From NCBI GenBank assembly GCA_002280555.1, contig NCEE01000003.1:18503-82502 (forward strand): a stretch of 64,000 nucleotides of DNA, in the 5' to 3' direction. A program made the position numbers and the translations under genes. Origin of the DNA: Sphingomonas sp. 32-62-10 (GTDB lineage: Bacteria > Pseudomonadota > Alphaproteobacteria > Sphingomonadales > Sphingomonadaceae). Under the pieces are notes generated by a model. It was not told the DNA's origin. It saw nothing but the letters and a program-made list of their open reading frames with translations, and searched no databases. Positions within the stretch are counted from its first letter, which is position 1, and each line of letters begins with the position of its first letter. Positions 18,142 through 27,032 of this stretch are shown piece by piece.

Positions 18142-18395
18142 CCGCTGATCAGCGCGTCGAGCTTGCCATCCTCTTCGAGCGCGGCAAGATCATCCGATCC
18201 GCCGACATGTTTGCCCGCGATAAAAATCTGCGGCACCGTCGTCCCGCCATTCGCGCGCTGCAGCATCTCAAGCCGCTTCGGCCCGCCCATCGTGATATCA
18301 TATTCCTCGATCTCGACAGGCTTGGTGCCAAGCAACCGCATCGCGCGCGAACAATAGGGGCAGAACGCCTTGGTGTAGATCTCAACCTTGGTCAT
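18138..18395 (-). CDS. grxC: Glutaredoxin 3
   Basis: About 85 residues from ATG 18395. Dithiol active site CPYC is at residues 12-15, with the glutathione-binding TVPQIFI (cis-Pro) and GGSDDL. It reduces disulfides and mixed glutathione disulfides in the cytoplasm. It overlaps the nitrilase start by four bases. Confidence 0.95.
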   Translation of the reverse strand: MTKVEIYTKAFCPYCSRAMRLLGTKPVEIEEYDITMGGPKRLEMLQRANGGTTVPQIFIAGKHVGGSDDLAALEEDGKLDALISG

Positions 18396-18426
18396 GCCGA
18401 ACAATTGTGGACGTGACCGGCCAATG

Positions 18427-19158
18427 TCAATCTCTGCTGTCGTCCTGCAGCACCCGCGCCCAGCACAAAATTGTCACGCTGGCCGCCCCGGCGCGAAGCA
18501 GTTGTGCGGTACAGGCATCGGTTGTTGCTCCGCTGGTATGCACATCGTCGACCAAGACGATCGCTTTCCCATGCACTCGATTACGACTGGCAGGCGCGAT
18601 GGCAAAGGCGCCACTCACCGCCTTTGCCCGCGCGCGTTTGCCCAGCCCCCGCAGCATCGGCGTGGCCCGCGGCCGGGTGAGGACATCAACATCACACGGT
18701 TTGCCCGTTAATCGTTCAAGCGCCTGCCCGATCAACGCTGCCTGATTGAATCCGCGGGACCATAATCGCCAGCGATGCAGCGGCACGGGCACGATCACGT
18801 CGGCATCATCCGGCATCAACCGCGCCATGTGCCGAGCGGCCGTTTCGGCAAAGCCAGTCCGCCCGCCATATTTCAGGCGCAGCACCATCGCGCGCGCGAT
18901 ATCACCATAGGCGACCGCTGCGCGAATGCCCTGATGCTTCGGCGGCGCGGCCAGGCAATCGGCACAACAGGCATCAGCGCCACGATCAAAGGCAAAGGGC
19001 AGGTTGCAGCGCGCACACCAAGGTGGCGTCAGAAAGTGCAACTGGCCCCAGCACAGGGCACAAAAGCGGTGATCGGCACTCGCCACCGTCCCGCAACCGG
19101 GGCAGCGCGGGGGCAGCGCCAGATCAGCAAGATAGGCCAGGGGTGCCAGCAAGCGCAT
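18427..19158 (-). CDS. comF: ComF-family phosphoribosyltransferase-like protein
   Basis: About 243 residues. The N-terminal zinc finger shows CPGCG, CALCW, CARC and CADC. The C-terminal PRTase domain carries VPVPLHRWRLWSRGFNQA and the PRPP loop VLVDDVHTSGAT. ComF proteins act in natural transformation in some bacteria, after DNA uptake; many hosts of this gene are not known to be competent. The ATG at 19158 fits the family start; the upstream frame to 19242 overlaps the divergent methyltransferase. Confidence 0.88.
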   Translation of the reverse strand: MRLLAPLAYLADLALPPRCPGCGTVASADHRFCALCWGQLHFLTPPWCARCNLPFAFDRGADACCADCLAAPPKHQGIRAAVAYGDIARAMVLRLKYGGRTGFAETAARHMARLMPDDADVIVPVPLHRWRLWSRGFNQAALIGQALERLTGKPCDVDVLTRPRATPMLRGLGKRARAKAVSGAFAIAPASRNRVHGKAIVLVDDVHTSGATTDACTAQLLRAGAASVTILCWARVLQDDSRD

Positions 19159-19201
19159 CGCGCCCTTGTCGCGCGCGCCCCTTGGCGGCACAAGCGCCTG
19201 C

Positions 19202-20038
19202 GTGGACAGCCCAGACATCTTCGATCGAAACGCGCGCCACATCGCGCGCGATCGTGCCGCTGCGGACTATGACAAAGCCGATTTCCTGCGCGCCTTCATG
19301 CTCGACGGCATCGCCGATCGACTGGGCAGCGTCTCGCGCGACTTTACCGATGTACTCGATCTTGGCTGCTTCAATGGCAGCTTTACGGCACCTTCTGGCG
19401 CCCGTGTTGCGCGGATGGACGCCGGATTCCGATTTGCTGCTCAGGCAGGCGGGGTCCAAGCAGATGAGGATCGCCTGCCCTTTGGCGATGGCACATTCGA
19501 TCTCGTGGTTTCGGCGGGTGTTCTCGACAGTGTCGGCGATCTGCCCGGTGTCCTCGCGCTCGCGCGGCGGGTGTTGCGGCCCGACGGCCTGTTCCTCGCG
19601 GCCTTTGCGGGCGCAGGCAGCCTGGCCACGCTTCGCCAGGTATTGCGCGCCGCTGAAGGCGATCGGCCAGCCGCCCGCATCCATCCTCAGGTCGATGTGC
19701 GCTCAGCGGGTGATTTGCTGATGCGTGCCGGGTTCGCGCTGCCCGTCGCCGATACCGAGACTCTCATGGTGCGCTACGCAAGCCTGTTCGGCCTGCTGCG
19801 GGATCTCCGCGCGATGGGCGCCGGTAATGTGATGCCCGGCCGGGTGCCGCTCCGCCGGGATGTGCTGGCGCGGGCAGCGACATTGTTCGCCGATCAGACC
19901 GATGCCGATGGGCGGACCGCCGAGTCGTTTGAGATCGTCTATATGACTGGTTGGGCCCCTGCCCCATCGCAACCCCAGCCAGCGCGACGCGGCAGCGCGA
20001 CCCAATCGCTCGCCCAGGCACTCAAACCCAAGGGCTAA
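19202..20038 (+). CDS. SAM-dependent methyltransferase, BioC/NDUFAF5-like
   Basis: About 278 residues from a GTG at 19202; a TTG at 19166 is the longer alternative. The N-terminus DIFDRNARHIARDRAAA and DKADFLRAFMLDGIADRL match the alphaproteobacterial homologues of NDUFAF5, the complex I assembly factor. SAM motif I is DLGCFNG; FDLVVSAGVL is motif II. The C-terminus is Pro/Gln-rich. In mitochondria NDUFAF5 hydroxylates an arginine of NDUFS7; bacterial function is not settled. Confidence 0.75.
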   Translation: MDSPDIFDRNARHIARDRAAADYDKADFLRAFMLDGIADRLGSVSRDFTDVLDLGCFNGSFTAPSGARVARMDAGFRFAAQAGGVQADEDRLPFGDGTFDLVVSAGVLDSVGDLPGVLALARRVLRPDGLFLAAFAGAGSLATLRQVLRAAEGDRPAARIHPQVDVRSAGDLLMRAGFALPVADTETLMVRYASLFGLLRDLRAMGAGNVMPGRVPLRRDVLARAATLFADQTDADGRTAESFEIVYMTGWAPAPSQPQPARRGSATQSLAQALKPKG

Positions 20039-20042
20039 AGGG

Positions 20043-20480
20043 CTAAATCAGCGCCTCGATCAGCCCGATCAGCGGGCGATCCGCAGGCGGCATCGGCAGC
20101 GCGTGCATCTGGACCGGGCGTACCCAGGTCAGCGCCGATGCCTCGATCGCGCGGGGCTCTCCCTGCCACTTGCGGCAGACGAACAGCAGCAAGAGCAAAT
20201 GCCGGTCACCCAGCGTCGCACTCGCAAAGGTTGCGGGCGCCAGGCAGGACTGCTCCACCGAAATACCCAGCTCCTCGTGGAGTTCCCGAATCAACGCCGC
20301 CTCAGGCGTTTCGCCGGGTTCGATTTTTCCACCAGGAAATTCCCATAGCCCGGCCAATGCTTTACCCTGCGGGCGCTGCTGCAACAGGATGCGGCCATCG
20401 GCGTCCACCAGCGCGACGGCGACCACTGGCAGCAATACCCCTGTCGACATCAATGGTGCGTCTGGTGCGATCTTCGTCAT
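20043..20480 (-). CDS. mutT: 8-oxo-dGTP diphosphatase (MutT/Nudix)
   Basis: About 145 residues. The Nudix box runs from GGKIEPGET to RELHEELGI, complete with the REUxEE core. [20 protein letters not shown] is the typical MutT lead-in. It hydrolyses oxidised guanine nucleotides before they reach DNA. It converges on the methyltransferase with a 4-base gap and diverges from the Flp pilin genes. Confidence 0.92.
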   Translation of the reverse strand: MTKIAPDAPLMSTGVLLPVVAVALVDADGRILLQQRPQGKALAGLWEFPGGKIEPGETPEAALIRELHEELGISVEQSCLAPATFASATLGDRHLLLLLFVCRKWQGEPRAIEASALTWVRPVQMHALPMPPADRPLIGLIEALI

Positions 20481-20533
20481 TCGTTAACCCTGCTTCTTTA
20501 TTTCTGGCTGTCTAGGCAAAAACCGGGGCGAAG

Positions 20534-20722
20534 ATGGCCATGCTCAAATTGCTTCGAAGACTGGCAAAAGATCGCAAAGGCGGCACGGCGATCGAATATG
20601 GGCTGATCGCCTCCGTGATCGTCGTCACGCTGATTGCTTCGTTCATCCAGCTTGCAAACACGACGACGGGCATCTGGAGCAACGTCAACACCAAGATGGA
20701 CGACGCCCGCAACGGCCGTTGA
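20534..20722 (+). CDS. Flp-type prepilin, copy 1 (divergent)
   Basis: 62 residues. A basic leader ends at KDRKG, then the class IVb pilin core GTAIEYGLIA with Glu+5 and Tyr+6 and a long hydrophobic helix. The C-terminus (IQLANTTTGIWSNVNTKMDD) differs from the two following copies. Tad/Flp prepilins are cleaved by a TadV/CpaA peptidase after the Gly and build adhesive pili. No tad assembly genes are in the window. Confidence 0.9.
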   Translation: MAMLKLLRRLAKDRKGGTAIEYGLIASVIVVTLIASFIQLANTTTGIWSNVNTKMDDARNGR

Positions 20723-20846
20723 AAAAAATCGTTGCACCCGTTTGCCGACTTAAACCTTTGTCAACCTCACCCCCTTATCCCGGTCACCGCAGGCCGGTCT
20801 TCCGGTCCGCCGGGTACTAATGCTCACTTTGACTGGAGACCGGAAA

Positions 20847-21014
20847 ATGCAGACCATTCGCAAGTTCATCAAGAACAACAAGGGCGCGACGGCTATCGAA
20901 TACGGCCTGATCGCAGCACTCATCGCCGTTGCCGCCATTGCAGCAATGCAGGGCCTGGGCAACCAGCTGAAGACCACGTTCTCGAACGTGACGTCGAACA
21001 TGAAGGCTTCGTAA
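20847..21014 (+). CDS. Flp-type prepilin, copy 2
   Basis: 55 residues from ATG 20847, behind GGAGACCGGAAA. Leader MQTIRKFIKNNKG, cleavage G|ATAIEYG, then LIAALIAVAAIAAMQGLG and a short polar tail ending in SNMKAS. It is the canonical sphingomonad major Flp pilin and is followed by a strong terminator, which suggests high expression from its own promoter. Confidence 0.93.
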   Translation: MQTIRKFIKNNKGATAIEYGLIAALIAVAAIAAMQGLGNQLKTTFSNVTSNMKAS

Positions 21015-21040
21015 GCTCTTCCCAACATTACGATAAACGC

Positions 21041-21074
21041 GGGGCGGTAGGCTCGTTCCACCGCCCCCTTTTTT
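21041..21074 (+). terminator. Rho-independent terminator after Flp pilin copy 2
   Basis: GGGGCGGT pairs with ACCGCCCC across an 11-base loop, followed by one C and TTTTTT. It lies between pilin copies 2 and 3, so copy 3 is either read through or has its own promoter. Confidence 0.85.
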
Positions 21075-21091
21075 CTAGATTGGACCCAAAA

Positions 21092-21262
21092 ATGGTAAAG
21101 CGCCTATTGGGTCTTTTTCAGGATCGTAAGGCAGCGACGGCTATCGAATATGGCCTCATCGCTGCGCTTATTGCAGTAGCGGCAATTGCCGCCATGCAAG
21201 GGCTGGGTAACCGCCTGAAGACGACCTTCACTAACGTATCAAGCAATATGAAGGCTTCGTAA
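21092..21262 (+). CDS. Flp-type prepilin, copy 3, with Ala at the cleavage position
   Basis: 56 residues. From ATAIEYG to the end it differs from copy 2 at only a few positions (GNR for GNQ, FTNVSSNMKAS for FSNVTSNMKAS). The leader is different (MVKRLLGLFQDRK), and the residue at -1 of the cleavage site is Ala (codon GCA) instead of Gly. Prepilin peptidases strongly prefer Gly there, so processing may be slow or absent. No strong ribosome-binding site is visible before the ATG. Confidence 0.88.
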   Translation: MVKRLLGLFQDRKAATAIEYGLIAALIAVAAIAAMQGLGNRLKTTFTNVSSNMKAS

Positions 21263-21289
21263 GCTTCTCCCAGCAGCTTACGCGACGCA

Positions 21290-21320
21290 GGGCGGCGGAT
21301 GAAAATCCGCCGCCCTTTTT
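21290..21320. terminator. Rho-independent terminator after Flp pilin copy 3
   Basis: A perfect 11-base stem (GGGCGGCGGAT / ATCCGCCGCCC) with a GAAA tetraloop, then TTTTT. It ends the pilin block and may also stop the convergent accA transcript. Confidence 0.9.
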
Positions 21321-21348
21321 CTTCATCGGCCAAGTGGCCAGCGTCAGT

Positions 21349-22296
21349 TCAGATTCTGCCGATTGACAGGAATTTCCGACGGCGCTCGCTGATCAGGGTT
21401 TCACGGCTTGAGCGTGCCATGCTGCCAAGCGCTGTCTCAATTGCCGTTCCCAGCGATGAAATCGCCGCAGCCGGATCGCGCTGCGCCCCGCCGAGCGGCT
21501 CGGGAACGATTGTGTCGATCACCCCCATCGCCTTCAGGTCCTGCGCCGTCACTTTCATCGCCTCGGCGGCATCGGCCGCGCGGTCCGATGTTCGCCACAG
21601 GATCGAAGCACAGCCTTCGGGTGAGATGACCGAATAGACCGCGTGTTCGAACATCAGCACGCGGTTGCCCGTCGCCAGCGCCACCGCGCCTCCCGATCCG
21701 CCCTCTCCTACGATCGCACTGACCATCGGTACGCCCAGGGAGAGGCAGCGCGCTGTGCTCCGCGCAATGGCCTCGGCCTGGCCGCGCTCTTCGGCCTGAA
21801 TACCGGGAAATGCGCCTGACGTGTCGACCAGGGTAATCACCGGCAGCCCGAACCGATCGGCCAAGTCCATCAGCCGGATCGCCTTGCGATAGCCCTCGGG
21901 CTTGCCCATCCCGAAATTGTGACGCAGCCGACTCGCGGTATCGTCGCCCTTTTCGTGGCCGATCACGACAACGCGCTCTCCACGAAAATGCGCGAGCCCG
22001 CCCAAAATAGCCTGATCATCACCAAAGGCACGGTCGCCCGCCAGCGGCATGAAATTGTCGAACAACCCGGCGACATAATGGTTGAAATGCGGGCGATCGC
22101 CGTGCCGTGCGACCTGGGTTTTCTGCCAAGGCGTCAGACGCGAATAGGTATCGCGCAGCAATTTGTCGGATTTGACCTGCAGCCGGGCGATATCGGCGTC
22201 GAGATCGACAGACCCGGTCGCTGCCGTCTCGCGCAATTCATCGATCCTGGCCTGCAGTTCGGCGATCGGTTTTTCAAAGTCGAGGAAACTTGCCAT
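21349..22296 (-). CDS. accA: Acetyl-CoA carboxylase carboxyltransferase subunit alpha
   Basis: About 315 residues, the family length. MASFLDFEKPIAELQARIDEL is the standard start (ATG 22296), followed by LTPWQKTQVARHGDRPHF, DDQAILGG, and the carboxyltransferase core PEGYRKAIRLM ... DTSGAFPGI ... GEGGSGGA. It forms the transferase with AccD and makes malonyl-CoA for fatty-acid synthesis. It lies 13 bases after the xerC/D-like gene. The frame stays open upstream to 22425, but that part overlaps the recombinase. Confidence 0.96.
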   Translation of the reverse strand: MASFLDFEKPIAELQARIDELRETAATGSVDLDADIARLQVKSDKLLRDTYSRLTPWQKTQVARHGDRPHFNHYVAGLFDNFMPLAGDRAFGDDQAILGGLAHFRGERVVVIGHEKGDDTASRLRHNFGMGKPEGYRKAIRLMDLADRFGLPVITLVDTSGAFPGIQAEERGQAEAIARSTARCLSLGVPMVSAIVGEGGSGGAVALATGNRVLMFEHAVYSVISPEGCASILWRTSDRAADAAEAMKVTAQDLKAMGVIDTIVPEPLGGAQRDPAAAISSLGTAIETALGSMARSSRETLISERRRKFLSIGRI

Positions 22297-22309
22297 CAGG
22301 TCGCGTCGG

Positions 22310-23215
22310 TTAGGCCCCGCGGGCCGGAAGGTCAACGAGTGGATGACGGGCATTGACGAGCGCGACCAGCCGCGCGCTGTCGACATGGGTGTATATCTCG
22401 GTCGTGGCGATGTCGGCATGGCCAAGCATCAGCTGCAAGGCGCGCAGATCAGCGCCCCCTTCAAGCAGGTGCGTGGCAAAGGCATGGCGTAGTATATGGG
22501 GGCTTACCCGGTCCAGCGGGATACCCGCTTCGGCTGCGAGATCCTTCAGCAACTGGTAAAGCCGGATTCGCGACAAATGTCGTTTGCCGCCCGGGAAAAG
22601 CCAGGCTGACTCCGCTGGCACGACAGAACGCCACAACGCGACTGCCGCCCGTGCTCGATCCGAAATCGGCACCATGCGCTCTCGACCACCCTTGCCGCGC
22701 AGAAGCAGGAAGGGTCGGTCGGGTGACACCGCGTTGCGTGGAATCGACACCAATTCACTGGCACGCAATCCCGAGCCGTACAGGAGCTCGACCAAGGCCG
22801 ACAGGCGCAGATCCTGCCGGTCGACGGGATCACGCGCGAGCCGCACGCTAATGGTGGCGAACAAGCGATCAACATCGCCATGGTCCAGCGTCTTTGGCAG
22901 CGCACGGATCGCACCAGGACGTGGCAGGGTGCTACCGGGATCATCTTGCCGATGGCCTTCTTCAGCAAGAAAAGCATAGAAGCGCCGCAGCGCGGCCGCT
23001 TTGCGTGCTGCCGTCGACCGCGTCAGGCCCGACCAGCTATCGCCCAAACGCGCCAGATCAGCGGCCGTGGCGTCCACCAGCCGACGCCCCAGAAAATCCG
23101 ACGCAAGCCGCAAATCGCTACGATAAGCGGCGATCGTGTTGGGTGCAGCCCCTGCTTGCGCGGCCATCATTTCAAGAAAACGATCGATCAGCGCCAGATC
23201 GCCTGACCCCGTCAA
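22310..23215 (-). CDS. xerD: Tyrosine recombinase XerC/XerD
   Basis: About 301 residues. An N-terminal SAM-like core-binding domain (NTIAAYRSDLRLASDFLGRR) precedes the catalytic domain with R in GLRASEL, K in RGKGGRERMVP, HxxR in HILRHAF, H in LGHADI and Tyr in TEIYTHV. It resolves chromosome dimers at dif. Its host-gene neighbours and normal composition argue against a mobile element. Its start is a TTG overlapping the upstream stop by four bases. XerC versus XerD cannot be settled by eye. Confidence 0.88.
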   Translation of the reverse strand: MTGSGDLALIDRFLEMMAAQAGAAPNTIAAYRSDLRLASDFLGRRLVDATAADLARLGDSWSGLTRSTAARKAAALRRFYAFLAEEGHRQDDPGSTLPRPGAIRALPKTLDHGDVDRLFATISVRLARDPVDRQDLRLSALVELLYGSGLRASELVSIPRNAVSPDRPFLLLRGKGGRERMVPISDRARAAVALWRSVVPAESAWLFPGGKRHLSRIRLYQLLKDLAAEAGIPLDRVSPHILRHAFATHLLEGGADLRALQLMLGHADIATTEIYTHVDSARLVALVNARHPLVDLPARGA

Positions 23216-25026
23216 AGCCGAGTCACCGCCTCAACCGCAATCATCCGCGCCTGCCCCTCAAGTCCCACCTGGCGGAGCGCGGATACGATCTGGAACAGCG
23301 TTTCGGGCGATACGCCACCCCAATTGGGGGTTTGCATCCCAACCGCCGCGAGCAACTGCACCGTCGCGGTCTGGCGGCGCTGGGCGGCACGCTGAATCGC
23401 CCGCGTCCAGCTGTTTTCCATCGCCAGGTTGATTGAAAGCGCGCGTGCCAGACTGGCGGTGTCGCTGGCGGACATGCGGTTCAAACCGGCGAGCCCCGCG
23501 ACCAGCATCTTCACCTTGCTGCCACTGATATCCACTGCGCGGCTGCGATAGGTATCGACATCGCCGCGGCTGACCGGATCGCCATTATCGACCAATGCCA
23601 ACAGCCCCCAGGCATTGCTGCCGCGCACCACGTTGCCCTTCCAGCGCAGTGCGGGCTCTTCAAGCCCCGCACTCAGCATCGACGCCACCAGCCGATCTGC
23701 ATCGGGCGCATCCTTGTACGGCGCGATCGTGGTCGCCGCCCGTGCGGTCAGCACCAGTCGCGCATATTGACCACGCGGACGCTTCGGTTCGTCCCACAAT
23801 GTCCGCAGCGCCACCAGCCTCGCGTCGCGATCCGGACCGGCATAGGCGGTCCGCAGATCGCGGGCGATGCCCAGTTCCGCTGCTCCCTGGTCTCCATCGC
23901 TGTCAATCTTGCCGAACAGATCAACTAACGCCGCATTAGAAAGAACGCCCTGCGCGGCGGCCAATTCTGCCGACGACGCGCGTGCACTTTCGATAAGGCG
24001 GGGGGATTGGGCGCGCCAATACTGCACCTGAACGGCGGCAGTCGCGTAGAGCGGCATCGGAATCTCGGCGCCGCTTGCCATCGCCAGGCCATAACGCCAC
24101 ACCGTCAACCGATCGACATTGTCCCATTCGATCGTGACGGCACCCTGCCCTTTTGATCCTGTTCCGACGACTTTTTCGGCAAGCAGCAGATCGATCCCGC
24201 GCGCCGCGCCGCTGCGCCGTGCGGCCTTGATCTTCGGTCCCGCTTCACCCGGCACGCCAGACAGCGATGCGCACATCGCATCAGCCAGAATCCAGGCGCG
24301 TTCGCTCGATACCTTGCGGCCATCGGCGACGACCGGGCACACTGTTGCCGGATCGCCGCTGGCAAGCGCCGCCTGCATCGCCACTTGATACATTTTGGGC
24401 GTGTATCGATCCGGATCGACCGCCTCGACCATCGCCCGTGCGACCACTGATTCGCCCATCCGCACGAGCAGCCAGGCCCGCTCTGCGGCAAAATCCGCCC
24501 CGTTCAGGCGCGCGGGCGTCTTTACCTTAGAGGCAAGTGCCTGCCGCAGCCCGATCGACACCCAGCGGGACGGCACTGGCGCGTTCAGCTTGCGCATCAG
24601 CGTTTGCAGAAAACGCCCGTCCGCATTACCAAACGCCGTCGGATTAAGGCCGCCTTCGGGTACCCCGACCACACCAACCATCGCCAGCGATCGGCGAGCA
24701 TAGCTCGGCATATTGTATTCGGCGAGGAGCTTAGGGTCGATCGGCGGGGGCGTGCCTGCATCATCTGGTACTGTCCCATCCTCTTCACCCACGGTGGCTA
24801 AGCCAGCCGGTAGTCCGGGAACGCCGGGTGCCGTTGGGCGATCTCCGGTCGGGGACGCCGTCGGCGCCGAAGTCGGTGCGGCGACCGGTTCGTTAAAACC
24901 GGGCGGCAGGATCGATTCGGGCGTATCCTGACCAATCGCCGGAATGCCGACGACGATCAGGCCAAGCGCGAGCGCGCCTGCACCAACGCTATTTCTGGAG
25001 AGACGCAAGCGGCACAACCTTTTCAA
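23212..25026 (-). CDS. Conserved exported protein of unknown function, about 604 residues
   Basis: A basic start and hydrophobic segment (GALALGLIVVGIPAIGQ) form a signal peptide or anchor. A Pro/Ala/Thr-rich linker (residues 35-90) leads to a long alpha-helical region of repeats rich in Ala, Leu and Arg (RAWLLVRMGESVVARAMVEA, DRLVASMLSAGLEEPALRW), resembling TPR-like solenoids. I recognise no family. The start is probably TTG at 25026; a TTG at 25008 has AAGG nine bases upstream. It sits between a small membrane protein and xerD, overlapping both. Confidence 0.72.
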   Translation of the reverse strand: MKRLCRLRLSRNSVGAGALALGLIVVGIPAIGQDTPESILPPGFNEPVAAPTSAPTASPTGDRPTAPGVPGLPAGLATVGEEDGTVPDDAGTPPPIDPKLLAEYNMPSYARRSLAMVGVVGVPEGGLNPTAFGNADGRFLQTLMRKLNAPVPSRWVSIGLRQALASKVKTPARLNGADFAAERAWLLVRMGESVVARAMVEAVDPDRYTPKMYQVAMQAALASGDPATVCPVVADGRKVSSERAWILADAMCASLSGVPGEAGPKIKAARRSGAARGIDLLLAEKVVGTGSKGQGAVTIEWDNVDRLTVWRYGLAMASGAEIPMPLYATAAVQVQYWRAQSPRLIESARASSAELAAAQGVLSNAALVDLFGKIDSDGDQGAAELGIARDLRTAYAGPDRDARLVALRTLWDEPKRPRGQYARLVLTARAATTIAPYKDAPDADRLVASMLSAGLEEPALRWKGNVVRGSNAWGLLALVDNGDPVSRGDVDTYRSRAVDISGSKVKMLVAGLAGLNRMSASDTASLARALSINLAMENSWTRAIQRAAQRRQTATVQLLAAVGMQTPNWGGVSPETLFQIVSALRQVGLEGQARMIAVEAVTRL

Positions 25027-25126
25027 CGCGCTTCAGCGGTTTTTCACCGTTCATGCTGGCAAGCACCGCGACACCGCCCAGCAAGGCAATGACCAGGACG
25101 ACAACAATGATCAACGGGCGAGCCAT
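24989..25126 (-). CDS. 45-residue single-pass membrane microprotein
   Basis: A short frame from ATG 25126 to TAG at 24989. Residues 4-23 form one hydrophobic helix (PLIIVVVLVIALLGGVAVLA), followed by a basic tail (MNGEKPLKRVEKVVPLASLQ). AAGG lies eight bases before the ATG. It overlaps the 604-residue gene's likely start by 38 bases, which suggests coupled translation. It matches no named family I know. The hydrophobic-plus-basic pattern and the close overlap argue that it is real. Confidence 0.6.
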   Translation of the reverse strand: MARPLIIVVVLVIALLGGVAVLASMNGEKPLKRVEKVVPLASLQK

Positions 25127-25155
25127 GACGAAAGCCTTGTCAGCGGAGAGGATTG

Positions 25156-25785
25156 ATGACGCGCCTTTTGCCCGAGCGCGACGCTCGTTGTATAGCCCCA
25201 GAGATAATGTTGCAAAACAAGCATCACGCCCCGGTCTGGCACGGCCAGCCTATCGTTCTTGTCGGCCTGATGGGTGTTGGCAAATCGACCGTAGGGCGGC
25301 GGCTTGCAGCCCGACTCGATCTTCCCTTTGTCGATGCCGATTCGGAAATTGAGGCGGCGGCAGGCATGTCGATCGCCGATATTTTCGAACGATTCGGCGA
25401 AGAGTATTTTCGCGATGGCGAGCGACGGGTGATCGCCCGGCTAATCGACGGCACCCCAAAGGTTATCGCGACCGGCGGCGGCGCCTTCATCAACGAAGAA
25501 ACACGTACACTCATTCTCGATCAAGCTCTTGCGGTTTGGCTAAACGCGAACCCGCGCATACTGGCCGATCGCGTCCGGCGGCGCGATACGCGGCCGCTGT
25601 TGCGTGGTCGAGACCCGGGCGAGGTGCTCACCGCTCTCGCCCAGACCCGTAATCCCTTCTATGCGCTGGCGCCAATACATGTCTCAAGCCAGCAAGCGCC
25701 GCACGAAGCCACGGTGGCGGCCATCATCAAGGCGCTCGGGTTGCCGCTGAATGTGGATCCGGTGCCAAACAGCGAAAATGAGTGA
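25156..25785 (+). CDS. aroK: Shikimate kinase
   Basis: Phosphorylates shikimate at O3. About 209 residues from ATG 25156. Walker A is GLMGVGKST, DADSEIE binds shikimate and Mg, GGGAF is motif II, and RPLLRGRDP is the lid. The N-terminus is about 30 residues longer than the minimal enzyme. GAGAGG precedes the start. It is followed after three bases by aroB, the usual pairing. Confidence 0.95.
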   Translation: MTRLLPERDARCIAPEIMLQNKHHAPVWHGQPIVLVGLMGVGKSTVGRRLAARLDLPFVDADSEIEAAAGMSIADIFERFGEEYFRDGERRVIARLIDGTPKVIATGGGAFINEETRTLILDQALAVWLNANPRILADRVRRRDTRPLLRGRDPGEVLTALAQTRNPFYALAPIHVSSQQAPHEATVAAIIKALGLPLNVDPVPNSENE

Positions 25786-25788
25786 TCG

Positions 25789-26889
25789 GTGATCAAAATC
25801 GACGTTAAACTGGGCGACCGAAGCTATCCGGTCGTGATCGAAGCGGGCCTGCTGGCCAACGCCGCGCACTGGCTGGTTCCACTGGCGCGCGGGCGAACGA
25901 TGGTGATCGTCACAGATTCCAATCTTCGGCATCACCGGCACGTACTTGAAAGGGGTTTGACCGCTGCCGGGGTCGCCACCGCCGTGATTGAACTGCCGCC
26001 GGGCGAAGGCACCAAAAGCTGGGCGATGCTCGAAAAGCTCACTGATGATTTGCTCGACTTGGGGGTGGAACGCGGCGATCACGTCATCGCGCTGGGTGGC
26101 GGCGTGATTGGCGATCTGGTTGGTTTCGCCTGCTCGATCCTGAAACGCGGATGCCAGTTCGTGCAGATCCCCACTAGCTTGCTCGCCCAGGTCGACAGTT
26201 CGGTGGGCGGCAAGACCGCGATTAACGCACGCGCGGGCAAGAACCTGATCGGCGCCTTTCATCAGCCTGCGCTGGTCCTGATCGATCCCGAAACACTCGC
26301 TACCCTGCCGGTGCGCGAATTACGTGCCGGCTATGCCGAGGTCGTGAAATATGGATTGATCGACGATCCCGCCTTTTTCGACTGGTGCGAAAACCACGGC
26401 GCCGCATTAATCGCCGGGGACATTGATCTACGAACCCAGGCAATCGCTCACAGTATCGCCGCCAAGGCCCGCATCGTCGCCGAAGATGAGCGCGAGACGA
26501 CCGGCAAACGCGCATTACTCAATCTGGGGCATACCTTTGGTCATGCGCTGGAGGCGGAAACGGGCTTTTCCGACCGGCTTCTTCATGGCGAGGGCGTAGC
26601 GGCGGGAATGGCACTGGCCTTTGGCTATTCAGCGGCTCGAAGTCTCTGCAGCGCAGAGGATAGCGCACGGGTCGCTGCCCATTTGCGCTCAATCGGTCTG
26701 CCCGACGGCCTATCCGCAGCGGGCATTGCGGCAAGCGGCGCCACGCTGGTCGACCATATGCGTCATGACAAGAAAATGGCGGCTGGCACGTTGCCCTTCC
26801 TGCTCGCCCGCGGGATTGGCCAGACCTATGTCGATAGCGCTGTCGATCTGGCCGATATAGCAGGTTTTCTCGACGCGCAGCCGCGCTAA
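25789..26889 (+). CDS. aroB: 3-dehydroquinate synthase
   Basis: Converts DAHP to 3-dehydroquinate with NAD and a divalent metal. About 366 residues from a GTG at 25789. PPGEGTKSW, the glycine-rich [32 protein letters not shown] and [12 protein letters not shown] with metal ligands are present. Its stop TAA overlaps the ATG of the DUF2256 gene by one base. Confidence 0.96.
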   Translation: MIKIDVKLGDRSYPVVIEAGLLANAAHWLVPLARGRTMVIVTDSNLRHHRHVLERGLTAAGVATAVIELPPGEGTKSWAMLEKLTDDLLDLGVERGDHVIALGGGVIGDLVGFACSILKRGCQFVQIPTSLLAQVDSSVGGKTAINARAGKNLIGAFHQPALVLIDPETLATLPVRELRAGYAEVVKYGLIDDPAFFDWCENHGAALIAGDIDLRTQAIAHSIAAKARIVAEDERETTGKRALLNLGHTFGHALEAETGFSDRLLHGEGVAAGMALAFGYSAARSLCSAEDSARVAAHLRSIGLPDGLSAAGIAASGATLVDHMRHDKKMAAGTLPFLLARGIGQTYVDSAVDLADIAGFLDAQPR

Positions 26890-27032
26890 TGCCGCGCGGG
26901 ATTGCGAAGCGCGATTTGCCGACAAAGACCTGTCCGGTGTGTCAGCGGCCGTTTACATGGCGCAAAAAATGGGCTCGCGACTGGGATAATGTACGCTATT
27001 GTTCCGATAAGTGCAGGATGACAAAGTCATAA
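26889..27032 (+). CDS. DUF2256 family zinc-binding small protein
   Basis: 47 residues. The pattern CPVC (15-18), [19 protein letters not shown] and CSDKC is exactly that of DUF2256, a small family with two Cys pairs likely to bind zinc. The stop of aroB and this start share the A of TAATG, so the two are probably co-translated. Relatives are often found next to cryptochrome/photolyase-type genes; here it follows aroB. Function unknown. Confidence 0.88.
   Translation: MPRGIAKRDLPTKTCPVCQRPFTWRKKWARDWDNVRYCSDKCRMTKS

Noticed and set aside
22310..23215. Mobile-element integrase
   Set aside because: Length, motifs and housekeeping neighbours fit XerC/D; no attachment-site repeats or cargo genes seen.
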